Origin: Cyclina sinensis
Lineage: Eukaryota > Mollusca > Bivalvia > Venerida > Veneridae
Assembly (NCBI GenBank): GCA_012932295.1
Contig: JAAONU010000006.1
Location: forward strand, 31,212,882-31,276,881
Direction: 5' to 3'
DNA length: 64,000 nt
Positions 40,331 to 52,871 of the stretch are shown piece by piece. A program made the translations under genes and the position numbers. Within the stretch, counting starts at the first letter, position 1. Every line of letters starts with the position of its first letter. Under the pieces are notes generated by a model. That model searched no databases, was not told where the DNA came from, and saw only the letters and a program-made list of their open reading frames with translations.

Positions 40331-41766
40331 ATATTTCACATTTCATAAGTTATATTCCGCTAACTGCATATTATGTCAGAGAAGACTCCTTTCCGGTGAA
40401 CAAACAATCATCTATCAACACCGACCTTTAAGACATTATATGTCAAAACAAATCATAAAACTTTCTAAATTTCATCGAAAAACAAGAATGAAAGTATCTT
40501 AGTTTTCCTGTATAAAAGTACATAAATTATGTGCTTGTATGTAAACAATTCTTATGTATATTGAGCAAAGAACTACGTAAGACAAACAGAGCATAACAGT
40601 AACAAAATCATTTTGAAAAAGGCGCTAGTCTGTGTTTCAAGAGGCATAATAATGAGACAAAAGCATAAAGCGCAATAAGCGTTTCGAAAAAAGGCATGAC
40701 AACGTGCACATCCATTATCACGAGTTTTAAAAAGGCAAATTTAGGTGTTTTAAAATAAATTTTACAGCTTCGAAGACATTGCAACGCGCTATAAAATCCG
40801 AGCGTTGATAGGCGTTATGGTGCATATGAACGTATCGTGATTTTTTAAAATGGCGGTGTAACTCGTCAAAAATTGGGGTTTAATCATCTTTGAAATGCGT
40901 TATCTTAATTATGGAGAGGTTTTATGACACCCTTTTTTAAACGCTAAATAACGCGTTTTATAACAAGTATTAATTAGTATTAATTAATGTCTTTCAAAAC
41001 TCGTATCTATGCCTTAAGTTCGTGTTTAAACGTCTAAAATTTATATCAATGCCTTTTATGCTCTAAAACGCCTTTTAGAAACGCATCATTTCATGCAAGT
41101 ATAATGAAGCAAATTTATTTCCGCTCTAGCATGACAAAACTGAAGCAAAGTATATTTTGCAAACATGCGTTCTTCAAATTTGCACAATATCAACATTTAA
41201 GGTCAACGAGAAAACTTTTGTAACATACTGCAATTTTGTAACATCTTTTGAAAAGACATTCATTAGTTTATTTCTCATCATTGCGTGTCTTTAATGTATT
41301 CAAGTTGTATCTTTGCCCCTTGAAATCTTCTTTTTTTCATCTTCAAAAGAAACATGACATAAGACTTTTAAAAATAACTTCAACAAGATATGAGTCACGT
41401 TTAAAAATACAATACAAAGTATTTAAACAGGAAATATTTTTGAATAAAACATAGACATATAATTAATGAAGATGGAAAAAAGTAATAAAATAAGAGTAAT
41501 GAAACACGTATGTCCTTATATTCATATTTAATGAAAAAATTTGTATGCTTTTCTTGACAACTTGACTTTTCACATCCGCGGAATGATTTATTTCATTTGA
41601 CACTGAGTAAGAATTAAACGTATACATTTAGTTCATCCAAATTCAATGCTCGACCAATCAAATAAAAATACTACACAATAAAACAAAGATTTCAATAAAA
41701 TAATTTCAGTTTTGTTTCATGAATCGAAGTATTATTGGACATTTAATTACTCATACATAGAAAGAG
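40331..41766. other. Intergenic; upstream flank of gene B
   Basis: AT-rich, no protein-like frame. Immediately before the gene B start codon there is no clear TATA box; an AATAAAATAATTT stretch about 70 bases upstream is the best candidate and weak. Confidence 0.4.
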
Positions 41767-41821
41767 ATGGATTTTATAAAAGGAGCCTACCTACTGACTC
41801 TTGTCTTTTACGCTTGTGTTT
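41767..41821 (+). CDS. Gene B exon 1: signal peptide
   Basis: ATG then MDFIKGAYLLTLVFYACV and one further base before donor GTAAGT (phase 1). A Lys at position 5 followed by a hydrophobic core is a typical secretory signal peptide. Same design (18-19 codons, phase 1 donor) as first exons of genes C and D. Confidence 0.78.
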
Positions 41822-44800
41822 GTAAGTATTATTATAATTCTAATAATTCTAATGAAAACTAAGTGATATTTTTGCTTTACAAGTTGGCAAATATCATGTC
41901 ATAATCATTTATTATCACTACTTCCTACTTTAGATAGAATGATACACAGTCAATGTTAATCCTCAAAAAATGTTGAAGATAGATAGCTGAATACCATTAA
42001 ACGTTATTTCCTTTTGTTTTTAAAGGGACAGTAAGATACCTACTCCATAAACATACTATTGACAGAATTCACGCATTTTTGTCACTTTTTAACATGTACT
42101 ATCCATTAAACATGTTAAATAGCTGTAAAAAGTATAATATTTTGCTTTACTTCAAAATGATTGAGATATTTAAAATGTTTGACTATATGTTAGCACTGTG
42201 TCATCTTAAAAGATTGTTCTTTTACAGTTTTTATTTTTTAAGATTGTTTAAAATACAGTTACGCTATAAAAATTAAGGACAAATGACACTGTTTAATTTC
42301 AAGCCAACCAATGAAATATCGTGCTATATCAGCGGGATATATTCTATATCACTCAATAGTCAAATTGTGGTATAGATTATGTATCACTCACAGTAAAATT
42401 GCAACAGCTACTATATACATGTGATATGAATTATTTTGACCTTTAAAGTTTTACAGAATCGTTTTGTGTACGAGTTACCTGTATGTTAAAGTTATGAAAC
42501 AACATAATTCAGTCATCCATGTTTTCATTTAAGTGACTATAAATTGAGCTGTAATGTCGTACTATTATTTTAGTAAACTGTAAATTTTTACCTTATGATT
42601 CGTGTCCCAACAGAGCTCTACTTTATCCTCAATATTTATGAAATAATCCAGCACTGATGCTAAAGTCTCAAAATGACTGTCGTCAATTTCACCACAGGAA
42701 CCTGCAGTTTATCAATGATTAGCCCTAGAGTTCAATTAGCTACATACATACATACATACATACATACATACATACATACATTATACATACACACACTGTA
42801 AGTGTATGACTTTTTCATGGAACCAGATTTTGAATTGTTCAAGTATAAATCCATTTAAAAACAACAGAGAAAAAAAACACATTACATTGTCTTTTACATC
42901 ACACTTATATCATCTTTATGATTATTGTGTTTAAATGACATTCATTACCATGTACACAAGTGTGAATCTTTGCAACTTCAGAATTAAACCTCTCCCATTG
43001 CTATTGATTTATCACCTTTACACTGGCAGAAATGTTTAAATCTGTGACGTCATCAAATGCGCGTCACTGATGGAATCACAAAAAGTTATCGATTAAGATT
43101 AAAGTGTTCACCTATAATTTTGTTGAAAATGGCGGTATTTTGTTTTTAAAATACAGAGTGTTTATGCACTTATACTCATGCTATAATACATTCAGTGAGT
43201 AGAAATAGTTTATGCATTTAATTATAAGTATTAAGCATTAAATGAATAGAAAATTTGTTGGTTTTCTGTAGATATTGATTAATATCTAAGCCCTAAGTAA
43301 CACAATTTTAATATTTTCATTATTTGTTTATAAAAACTTTCCAATGAAATATAGTCGATATTCAAGAAAACTGAGAAATATCCTCTGTTTATCCAGATAC
43401 TGCAATGAACGTTTCGTTTACTGCACTGCATCGTCGGTTACCCGTACAACTACTTATGTACTGAGCAGATAACTCGTGTTCATGAATATTAATGAGCAAA
43501 ATGAAGGAACTCTTCGTCCAATGATATTCCGCATTACAAATAATTGCTTTTCATTTTTGAAGGTTGGTCTATAACGTCAAATAGGGATGTTGCAACTTTA
43601 GATGAATTTTAGATACAGCTTGTTGTTAAAATATAAAAAAGGTTATTTCAATATTTCGGAAACCAATGGAACTACGTCATTACTTATTCATGACTACGAA
43701 ATGTTCGAGACCAATTATCCCAAGGGCGATAAATAGGGTGAAACGGAATGGACCGACGATGACTGCAGCAAATTTTCGGTTAAAGTGAACACAATATTAT
43801 CTTTATTAGGATATTCATATTTGTATTATCTTGTTTTAAATATCAAAATAAGTGATGAAGCCATGATCTTATTAAAAAAAAAGAAAAAAGAAGAAAGAAA
43901 CATGGAAGCGCAGTCATATTTTTATAACAAATAACTCATCAATTAATTATCATTCTAGATACTGTGGCTCCACTTCATATGGATGCAGAGGAAATGCTAG
44001 AACTTCGCCAGGATCGAAACTTAATGCTAGCTTCGGCCGAATCTGCACAAATAGGAGAAACTACAACACATCCGGTAGAACAAGCCGAGGCTGGTGCAAA
44101 TGAAACTGCGGCTGAAGAGCCATTCGTACCAGAAACTACTACAGCAGTAACAGAGAATACATCCAGCACAAAACCTCACAATCCAACAAATAAATCAAGC
44201 AACAAAAACAATGGATCGAATTCAAAGATGAATTTAAATAAGGCGACTGTGAATGGCTCAGGAAAAACCGGAAAAAAATCCAAACCGGGCAATAAAAGAC
44301 CTGTTTTGTTTTCTGGAGAGGCGCAAGATCCAGGTAAATAAACAGGTGATAGTGGAGGACATGAAACAGAATATGTTTAAGTAAAAGTTATTCTCGGAAT
44401 ATATAAAGGAGTAAAAAGAATTAATTGTTATTGGCGGTAATGATCTTTATAAAAATATGATTTTGATTATAAAGCCTTTTTGCCGACATTACTTTAGTGT
44501 AAATAAACTATTTTATCAAATACCTTCAAAAATATTAAATCAAATCGAATATGAAGGAAACATTAATTATCTGTTGAAACATATTATCGACAACATGTAG
44601 CTTACACGCTAAGGTATTTAGAATCTGCAGTCGAATTCAATGGTATGAAAGATTTTGATACATTGTTAGTAATGTAGTAATTAACAAACTGCAACAGACC
44701 AGCTCTAATAATAGTCAAACATAGAATTCATGGACATAGTAATTACTGTTCTGAAAAGTAATTCAGGTATATATTATCCTCTTGTTTAAGGCTGCAATGG

Positions 44801-47800
44801 TAAAGACTTGCATATTTGAATTCTAGAAAGAACTTAATTCACGCCGTTAAAGTCAATTCCAGTTTGCCAATATACTGGGCCGTGCAGGGGTAAATCTGGA
44901 AAACGATGCCGGAAAGGATCCATCTGTACAAATATACCCGGGAAGAAACGGGGATGGTGCTGTAAGAAAAGGCCACAAAAAGGTATTGATACAAACAGAG
45001 AGTAGATAATGTTTGAAATATTAATATTTTTCCTGGTTAGTTCAAAATAGTTAACTGTTTTTGAATGAAATATGCTCCCTAAAAAGTGCTTTGTAATAAA
45101 CGACCAATTATAAAGATGCATTAATGCGCAGCTATAGTCGTAAAGCCAGACATCGCAGTTTTCAAGACACTTGCACACTTAAAATGCTAGGTCTATGTTA
45201 AATTTTACAAAAAGGCTAATTATAACATAATGATTATTTATGAATAAAATGCATATGAAAACTGTCAAGTAATACAGATCACTAATTAAGTAATTATTCA
45301 AGAGTTTTGTTTGATATAATTAAGCTTTTGTTAAGTCTGCTATGTAATTGTTAGACATTAATAAAAAAGACATGGATGTCAGATGCTTTTGACAGGGCGA
45401 GCTAATGCATTTTACATTAGATTTAAAATGAAAAGTTTCTGACATCCTGTGCAAGAAGTGTCATTGTAAAGATAAATTCAGACATGTGCCTGTGAAAATG
45501 ATTATAACTTAACGGATGCCATCTGTACCGTAAGATTTATTTGCACCCATCTCGTTGAAGTGCCAGCAAGATTGAGAATGACGGAAAACTTGAGACAGCT
45601 CTATGAATATTTGAACAATTGAAATAAAACGATCTGTTTAATTTGTTTTATGGGGAAATCTACTAATGTGTAGAACGTACCGCAACGTGGTGTACCTATA
45701 TATTTTTATACAGTCAGAATAAGTTTCACATAAAATTAAAATAGATGTTATATAGTAATAAATCATTATAACTCTTTTAGCAGCGAAATGTCCACATGGC
45801 CAGGACGGAGAATGCGGAACTATTCAAGGGCTTGTCTGCAGGCCGGGAACAACGTGCATGTTTAAATTGAATTTTCCAGACGCTGGAGGAAAATGTTGCA
45901 TCGACAAGCCCTCAGACGGTTTGTCTTTACTTTATGAGTTGCTTAGAGTAATTGTTTAACAGCTTCCGTATAGATCTGTAATAAACGTCTTCTAATTTGA
46001 AATATGGCCTTATTTTATTTAGATTATTCTGTTAATAGTACTCATTTTTACACGAAAAGCTAAACGCTTCGTTGATATCATTCCATCACATACATATTTT
46101 AAAAGCATAATATATCCAGTAAGTATCGTTTTTATTTTATAGCAAATGGAGGTCAACTTAAGAATTAAAAGAATAAACCTATCTTTATTTCAAGCGAAAT
46201 CAGTTGATGCTGGCAAAAGGGTTATTTCATTGATTTTTTTTTGTGTACGTCTCAACAATTTTTGTCTGTTGTTTACAGGACAGTGTCTGTACGGCCAGGA
46301 TGGAGAATGTGGAACAAATCGGGGACTTGTTTGTAGGACAGGAACGACATGCATGTTTAGAAAGAAAACACCAAATGCCAAAGGAAAATGTTGCATAGAT
46401 AAACCCGGGGAAAGTAAGTGCCTTTTTTATATACTTCAACCGTTTTTAAAGTTGTCATGAAACAAATTATCATTTGAAAGCTTCAAAATTACGTTGTATT
46501 TCTTTTTTCGACGAATGGTGTCGCGTCTGTGTACCATATAGAAGCATTCTATAGGTATTAGGTTACTTATTTTATTGTGTTGAAATAGTTAAGATTTTGA
46601 AAGTAATATATTCTAAATTATAGATCCGAGTCCCTCAAAGTATTTCGTCATTACATTGAAAGTTTTAAAAGTTTGTACATTTATTTAGAACTTTGTCCTT
46701 CTGGAGTAATTGGTTCAACGTGTACAAGAAGTGAGGATTGTGGACCGCAATTCACTTGTAGATTTGGAAATTGTTGTCGTGATCAGAAGCAGACTTGTCC
46801 CGCCGGTTGGATAGAAGGAAGCCCATGTAAATTGACAGGATTTCTTAAGTGTAAACAGGGATACGAGTGTATTAATGGACTGTGCTGTGGAATTCCAGCC
46901 AATTTATGTCCATCTGGTGTAGTCGGGTCAGTTTGCTCTGTAGAAATGCCGTGTCAAATTGGGTTCACCTGTAGATTTGGTTTCTGTTGTAAAAATAAAG
47001 TTTGTCCAAATGGTTGGTCAAAGGGTGGCGTGTGCAATACAAGAAAAGGAGAACCAAGATGCAGAGAGGGTTTCAGCTGTATAAATGATATCTGTTGCCA
47101 ATCTAAAGTAAAAAGCAATGGTAAATGCATTCGTCTTAGTTTTTCAATACTTAAATAACTTATTTCTGTTAACATAAAAATACACGTTTGCTATTGCTTC
47201 TTTTTCAATTCAGTGTCTTTTTTAGCAAACGATTTTCTGACGCATTCAACACGCTATATTATATATGAACTCCGTCACTGCTGTATAGCTACATAATCCT
47301 AGAGACTTTTGACACTGAAAAAAAATGGTGAACACAATTTTAAAACGATAACTTTTGAATTTAAGACATGACGACGTTTCAAATCAATTTTTGAAACGTT
47401 TTTTATATGCTGAAACTGCAAAATTGAAATGCAAGACAAAATACCAAAAGCTTTAACATACAGCGAAATATATAGTATAATGTAATTTGTACTGTTTAAT
47501 TGTCAATTGCTTTATTTTAATAACTGAATCTTTAAGAAGACAAGGAACATGCAATTGTAAGAAAAGGAAGAATACGAGCAAAAAATTATCAAAAAGAATT
47601 GCAATTTTGTACTAAAATAACATATTTACCAACTACAGATAACAAACCATCTGCCCAGCAAACCCCATCTGGAACAGTAGCACTACAGCAAAATAATGCG
47701 ATAACAACTTTAGATGAGCGTAAAAGACAGCGTATAGGGACAACAAGAAAGTTGTAATGGAAAACCAGTAGGAATATGCGGTGGACCCTCGGGCGTACGT

Positions 47801-48585
47801 TGTCCTGGTAACAGTCGATGCGCCTACGTCAATCCCAAAACAGGGTTTGGAGTTTGTTGCAAAACAGCTCCAGGTAAACATTGATTTAAAACCTTTGTCA
47901 GTATAAAAACATTTTATGTTAATTATAAACTCGCATTTAGAGCCAAGGCATTACATTTCACGTTTTTTTTTATTTATTTTGTGTTTAAGGCATAATTACA
48001 AAGATATGCCAATGCTTTAGTACGCATTTTTTGCTAATTATTTACTTAGTCTAAAATCAATGAGTTTATCTCCAAAATGTAAATGTCGATTTTCTGTTAA
48101 TATCAAGCAATGAAGGCACACTTCTCTCCTGAAAGATTAAATATATATTTTTTGTTTTTCAATATACAGAGTTTTGCCCGTCTGGAGTAGTTGGCGGGGT
48201 ATGCTCGTCACGTGACCCCTGCCAGTCTGGTTATTCATGTCGGTATGGATTTTGTTGCCGTGATTCAAGATGCCCTAGAAACTTTGTTGAAGGAGGATCA
48301 TGCAGTTTATCCAATACCTGTCAGAAGGGATACACGTGCTTCAACAGCAGTTGCTGTCGAGTCCCAGAAATATTCTGCCCCTCGGGCGTTCTAGGCTCAA
48401 CTTGCTCCAGAAGTAGTCAGTGCGAAAATGGCTTTACGTGTAGATTTGGTTACTGTTGTAGAGACCAAACGTGCCCAAATGGAGCAATTGGAGCAGGATC
48501 TTGCACCTTCATTCGAGGCAAAGCTAGATGTGCGTATGGATATGAATGTTTAAACAATTACTGTTGTCCTTCACAACTAGACTAA
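41767..48585 (+). CDS. Gene B: secreted multi-C6 protein, complete model
   Basis: Eight exons, all joined in phase 1: 41,767-41,821; 43,959-44,333; 44,863-44,982; 45,784-45,918; 46,279-46,413; 46,689-47,120; 47,748-47,873; 48,170-48,585. Lengths sum to 1,794 bases, exactly 598 codons with stop, and no frame break is needed, which supports the model. The product would be a signal peptide, a 125-residue Thr/Asn/Glu-rich linker, four single C6 modules in separate exons and eight C6 modules in two exons, twelve in total. No Kunitz domain. Probably extracellular; the role is unknown. Candidate poly(A) signal at 49,537. The exon at 47,748 could be skipped without frame change. Confidence 0.72.
42741..42780. 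repeat. (CATA)n microsatellite in gene B intron 1
   Basis: About ten uninterrupted CATA units, followed by a related degenerate TACACACAC tail. Confidence 0.9.
43959..44333 (+). CDS. Gene B exon 2: Thr/Asn/Glu-rich linker
   Basis: 375 bases, phase 1-1, acceptor CATTCTAG, donor GTAAAT. Starts DTVAPLHMDAEEMLELRQDR, is rich in Ala, Glu, Thr in the first half and in Asn, Lys, Ser, Thr in the second (NKSSNKNNGSNSKMNLNK), ends basic (KTGKKSKPGNKRP). No cysteine. Probably disordered, possibly O-glycosylated; the basic end resembles a processing or matrix-binding stretch. Not seen in genes A, C or D. Confidence 0.72.
44863..44982 (+). CDS. Gene B exon 3: basic C6 variant
   Basis: 120 bases, phase 1-1. 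Reads VCQYTGPCRGKSGKRC, RKGSIC, PGKKRGWCCKKRPQK. Spacing C-x5-C-x7-C-x5-C-x10-CC. Strongly basic. The acceptor AATTCCAG was chosen because it alone gives phase 1 without a stop. Lacks the 'GQDG' signature but keeps the invariant C-x5-C and terminal CC. Confidence 0.7.
45784..45918 (+). CDS. Gene B exon 4: C6 module
   Basis: 135 bases, phase 1-1. Reads [38 protein letters not shown]. Spacing 7-7-5-12-0, same as gene A modules. Tandem acceptors TTTTAGCAG allow a start at 45,781 or 45,784, both in frame, differing by one residue. Confidence 0.82.
46279..46413 (+). CDS. Gene B exon 5: C6 module
   Basis: 135 bases, phase 1-1, acceptor GTTTACAG, donor GTAAGT. Reads QCLYGQDGECGTNRGLVC, RTGTTCMFRKKTPNAKGKCC. 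Source of the inverted pseudogene copy at 29,880-30,016. Confidence 0.82.
46689..47120 (+). CDS. Gene B exon 6: four fused C6 modules
   Basis: 432 bases, phase 1-1, uninterrupted. Four compact modules with alternating types: CPSGVIGSTC... (8-5-5-4-0), CPAGWIEGSPC... (9-7-5-4-0), CPSGVVGSVC... (8-5-5-4-0), CPNGWSKGGVC... (9-8-5-4-0). Each ends C-x5-C-x4-CC. Same A-B-A-B layout as the terminal exons of genes A, B and D, but here internal, followed by further exons. Confidence 0.82.
47748..47873 (+). CDS. Gene B exon 7: C6 module, start uncertain
   Basis: Reads SCNGKPVGICGGPSGVRC, PGNSRC, PKTGFGVCCKTAP; spacing 7-7-5-11-0, donor GTAAAC. With acceptor ACAACAAG it is 126 bases and phase 1. A better-looking acceptor (AACTACAG, 47,637) opens a frame TTDNKPSAQQTPSGTV... 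that ends in TAA at 47,754-47,756, one base out of register with the module. The degraded inverted copy at 29.3 kb has the same arrangement, so this is not a fresh error. Confidence 0.6.
48170..48585 (+). CDS. Gene B terminal exon: four fused C6 modules
   Basis: Phase 1 acceptor AATATACAG, stop TAA at 48,583-48,585, no internal breaks. Modules: CPSGVVGGVC... (8-5-5-4-0), CPRNFVEGGSC... (9-5-5-4-0), CPSGVLGSTC... (8-5-5-4-0), CPNGAIGAGSC... (9-8-5-4-0). It has no internal Met at the start, so it is missed by ATG-based frame searches. Ends CCPSQLD. Confidence 0.82.
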
Positions 48586-50240
48586 GTAACGTATGTGAAG
48601 TCTAAAATCATAATTTTGTTTAGCAGTATTACGTGTACAGAACTTTAACGGAAAAAAGATAATTGCATGTTTGATTTTCTTTTTTGGTTTGAATGTGATT
48701 TCAGTCCGTTTGCTAATACTCTAAACGGCTGAAACAATCAGTCAGTCTCAGTTTATTGATATTTTCAATTTGTTGAAGAATTGATACGCCATATACTTAG
48801 TTTAACATTATTATGAAAGCGCGTACTAAAACACTGGCTACGGACTGAAGTCGCTCTTTGGAAAGGGATTGGTGAAGAATGGGGTGTTTTGGCTGACAAG
48901 GTCCCTCCAAGGACGATTTAAATTTCTTACGCTAAATTTTGCACCCTTGAGATAACTTTTTCACAAACGCCAACATTCATTTAAAATTTACCAAATACGT
49001 AATCATGATCGTCATAAGTAAAAAAAAATAATTTATGTTTTACTCTTGTAAAGTTTACATTAGGGACTGATCAAAATATTACCTAATAGTCGGGTATTTT
49101 TACCCACCGAACTCTCTTGAATACTGGCATGCTGATATCGAGTTAAGTAAACAATAACTTTATTATAATTGTTTTGAACAGTTTTAAAATGGTTGCACTC
49201 CGTTTTCTGAAATGGAACGATAGCCAACTTAAAGACGTCTGTCGTGTTTCTGAAAGCGAATGTTTTCAGCTCCGCTTTGTAGAACATTAATATTTTAGTT
49301 TGTGTTTAAAGACTGTCAAATTTACATAGGACCATTATCATTGAGTAGTATCATTGCTTTGTGTATTGTACATTGTAATATATCTCATGTGTGTTTCCTG
49401 AGTGAATTTTTCTAAATATTTTTTTCGTTGTTACTAAATTGTTTCCGTACTGTTTAAAGTACCAGCATAATATTTCTTTACTTTAATATTTTTTTCTTTT
49501 CTCGTCAAAGTACATGTATTAAAAAATGAAAATGAAAATAAAACGTTTTCCTTCAATCAGTTAGTTTATAAATTGTATTAAATGGTTTACCCAGCATTCC
49601 AAAAGTTAAGTAAACAAACTTAAAACTTTAAAGTCTTATATGTAAGATGTGTCTCCTCGAAGCACCGTGTAAATATTCAGGTTGAATCTACCTGATATGT
49701 TTCTTTAGTAAGCTAGTCTAAGACTACAAATAGTTTTGTTGACATAAAGTCTACTTTTAATATTACATCGATTGTATTGAATCTAAATACTTAAATACCG
49801 TTCCTTTCTGTGAAGACATCAATTTTTTCTGACGTTGGACTAGTCTATTGTATTAGTCTTATATCGAATTTTGCAAATTACTTTCTTTCATTCATTGTTG
49901 TCACTTAATATGTATATATTTTCATGTGTATATAGGAACAATTCAAGAAAATGAAATAAAAACAAATGGATCATTCAAATATTTTGAACATATATTTCTT
50001 TTCTTCAAGGAAATACATGTTGGACATTCACTCAAGCGCACCAAAAAACCACATATTATATACTTAGTAAAACTTGTAATAACAATTATTTTACAAACTT
50101 GTACATTTTTATAACCATCTTTAGTGACGATAAACATCAAAGCTAGATTTTAATCCTGTTACTTGTTTAATGTTCACATTATTGTACAGTGTAATTTGTA
50201 TAATTGTACTGTTGCATTCATTAAATGTATATTCATGACC
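48586..50240. other. Gene B 3' UTR and flank
   Basis: AT-rich, no coding signal on either strand. AATAAA at 49,537-49,542 is a candidate poly(A) signal about 950 bases past the stop. Confidence 0.4.
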
Positions 50241-50244
50241 TTTT

Positions 50245-51753
50245 ACACTCAACAAAATAAATTAAGGGTCAAGATTTAGGTTCATTATTTTGTTAAATGC
50301 AAAATAATGTTCATGTAAAAGTTAAATAGTGTTTTGTTTTAGACACACCATATGTTTATTTACCCGTAACAGCTCAATTATCCCGTGCAGGTCCAAGCAA
50401 ACACACCCACCCCTCAAAACCAAGTGAAAATCAAATGTATAGAATAAAGTCGATGTAACATGAGCAGGTTTTAATTTGAATTTTGATTCGAATCATCTGC
50501 TACACTATAGAACTGATTAGTATGAAGAATCTCTGATGCCTAGAAGACACATGTCGGAGGTTGAGGTGGCCTATGAGCATGGTGTTAGCCAAAGTGCATC
50601 CAAAGACTTCGGCAAAAGTGCCTGGAGACAGGCGCCGTCGCCAGACGTCCTCAGAGTGGACGTCCAGGGTCAACATCTGCTTGGGAAGACCATGCCATCG
50701 CTGTCCTGGCAAAACGCTATAGGTTTGACTCGGCTGTTGCTCTAAATAGAGACTTCCAGACTGCTTCCAGTGTTCGAATCTCGGCACAAACATATCGCAA
50801 CAGACTCCACGACGCTAATTTACGTGCTAGTCGTCCTGTGGTATGTCCTGCTTTAACCCCAAGACACCGTGCAGCCCGTCTGGAGTTTGCCAGGGATCAC
50901 GTTAATTGGCAACTCAGGTAATATCGTAATGTGCTATTTACCGACGAGTCCAAATTTTACCTGGACTTCCATGATGGACGTCGGCGTGTATGGCGTCAGC
51001 GAAATGAGCGCTCCAGCGAGTGCTGCGACTGTTATTGTTTGAGCGGGCATTTCTTACGTCGGGCGTGCAGACCTTCGCGTGTTTGTTAACGGCCCAGTTA
51101 CTGCTAGACGTTTTATTGACGAGATTCTCCGACCTCACGTCATTCCATATGCTGGTGCAATCGGCCAGGAATTTGTGTTAATGGAAGACAATGCTACAGC
51201 TCACCGTGCGAGAATCGTCAATCAGTACCTTGACAACCAAGGTGTTGAACGTATGGAATGGCCAGCTAGGTCTCCAGACATGAACTCAATAGAACATGCC
51301 TGGGACTTGCTGCAGCGCTGTGTTTCCGCACGACAACGTCAGCCGTTAACCAGAAATGAGCTGGCTGCTGCCCTTACTGAGGAATTGGGTCTCGTACCAC
51401 AAAGAGACATCAAAAAGCTCATAATCAGCTTCCAGACCCGTGTCAAAGAGGTTATCCAAGCACGTGCAGGTCATACCCGTTTATAAAATTTACATGGTTT
51501 CCATATTTCTAATGATAAGCCATTGTGTGTACCCCACCCACCAAGTCTCAGACCAAGTCTTTAAAACTGATAGAGGTTGACTTTTAGGATTAATCGTGCT
51601 ACTGGGTTTGTGAAACACATGTTACTTTTAGTTTAAATTGGTCACAGATATAATGAATTTTTGTTGGATATAAACTTCAGCAAGTAAAAAAGGGTATGTC
51701 TTTAAGAACTACTGTCAAAAGTCCTTGACCCTTAATTTATTTTGTTGAGTGTA
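50245..51753 (+). mobile_element. Tc1-like DNA transposon with matching inverted ends
   Basis: Left end ACACTCAACAAAATAAATTA AGGGTCAAG (50,245-50,273) is mirrored at the right end (51,724-51,752). TA at 50,244-50,245 and 51,752-51,753 fits the TA target duplication. The length of about 1.5 kb and the single transposase between the ends fit Tc1/mariner. It has no equivalent in the inverted copy of this region at 27.5-28.7 kb, so it inserted after that duplication or was lost from the copy. Confidence 0.85.
50535..51486 (+). pseudogene. Tc1-like transposase, frameshifted
   Basis: The last 135 codons (51,079-51,486) are open: FIDEILRPHVIPYAG, EFVLMEDNATAHRARIVNQY with the second catalytic Asp, WPARSPDMNSIEHAWDLLQR with the catalytic Glu. 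Spacing between them fits DD34E. The first Asp lies in VLFTDESKFYLDF (about 50,935-50,970), in another frame. The N-terminal part (from MPRRHMSEVEVAYEHGVSQS at 50,535) is split over at least two frames. Inactive as read. Confidence 0.75.
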
Positions 51754-52811
51754 TATCATTACTGTTGATATATTTCTTCTGTGTTATTATCAACTCATAA
51801 AGTACATGGTGAACATTGTGAAATTAATGATAATGTAGATATGCAACTAGAAATTTGTTCATGGGACACGGATGCCCCGTCATGCTCAAATGTTGACAGA
51901 AGATCATAAATAGAGGGCTAAAATGTAAAAAGAGGTAGGTGGAATGTCAAAAGATTTATAACTGTTGTAGGTACGTGAGGAACAGATTTTTGCAAAACAT
52001 AGTCCTTTTAATGTGAAGAAAATTGGTTTTGATCAGAAATTAATTTGAAAAAGGGTCATAAATCTGGAAGTGTCCTGCCGACTTTTAAAACGACACTGTG
52101 TATTAGTAAGATACATATGCATAATAAAATTAAAGAGTAGTGAAATCCCTTCAAGTGTTGGCCTTCAAATGTGCGGAATCTTTATTTTTTTAACTGAACT
52201 GAATTAAGTTGAACCATAACCCTCACCATAATTCTAAAGGAACCTGTAGTTTCAGAGAACACATATATAGCAAAATCAGAATGAAATCCCTGCAAGCATT
52301 TTCTGTTACATGCGCGGAAAAGAAATGTGGACTGACGCACGGACTCACGGACAGTTGCACAATTTTATGCCTTGTCGCCATTCTTTGGAAGGATGATGGC
52401 ATAAATAAAGACTTCTTTAACTAAAAAATGTCTAAGCTTTTTGAGGTACTGTAGTATTAACATTGGGGGTCAATACTGGCTGCATCAACAGGCGTGTGGT
52501 GAAACCAAGCTGTAAATTTTTGCTTCCCAGTCGATGTAAAAAAAAATAGACAAGCAAATTTATTTGATCATAAGCTATATCTGAAGATTGTTGTGAATCA
52601 ACAACACACCCCTACAATCATTGATAGGATCGGCCAAGACAGCCTTATGATAGTTCACCGGCGCCAAAATAATTCCTCCGATACTGAAATCGCAGATAAC
52701 ATAATTTCAAAAGTCATTTTCTTTCCTTTTCGTTAAAGTGATTAACAAAGGTGTCACTTAACAGAACAGAACTGAACAGAACCACAAGTATTCAAAGAGG
52801 TACACAATGGA

Positions 52812-52817
52812 TTTATT
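52812..52817 (-). terminator. Candidate poly(A) signal of gene C
   Basis: AATAAA on the minus strand, about 55 bases after the stop codon of the WAP exon. The same hexamer region is recognisable in the inverted copy near 27.6-27.75 kb. Confidence 0.5.
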
Positions 52818-52871
52818 GGAAAAAAACAGTGTGTATATAATACGGGAGCATCAACGCATGTATAAAAGAGA

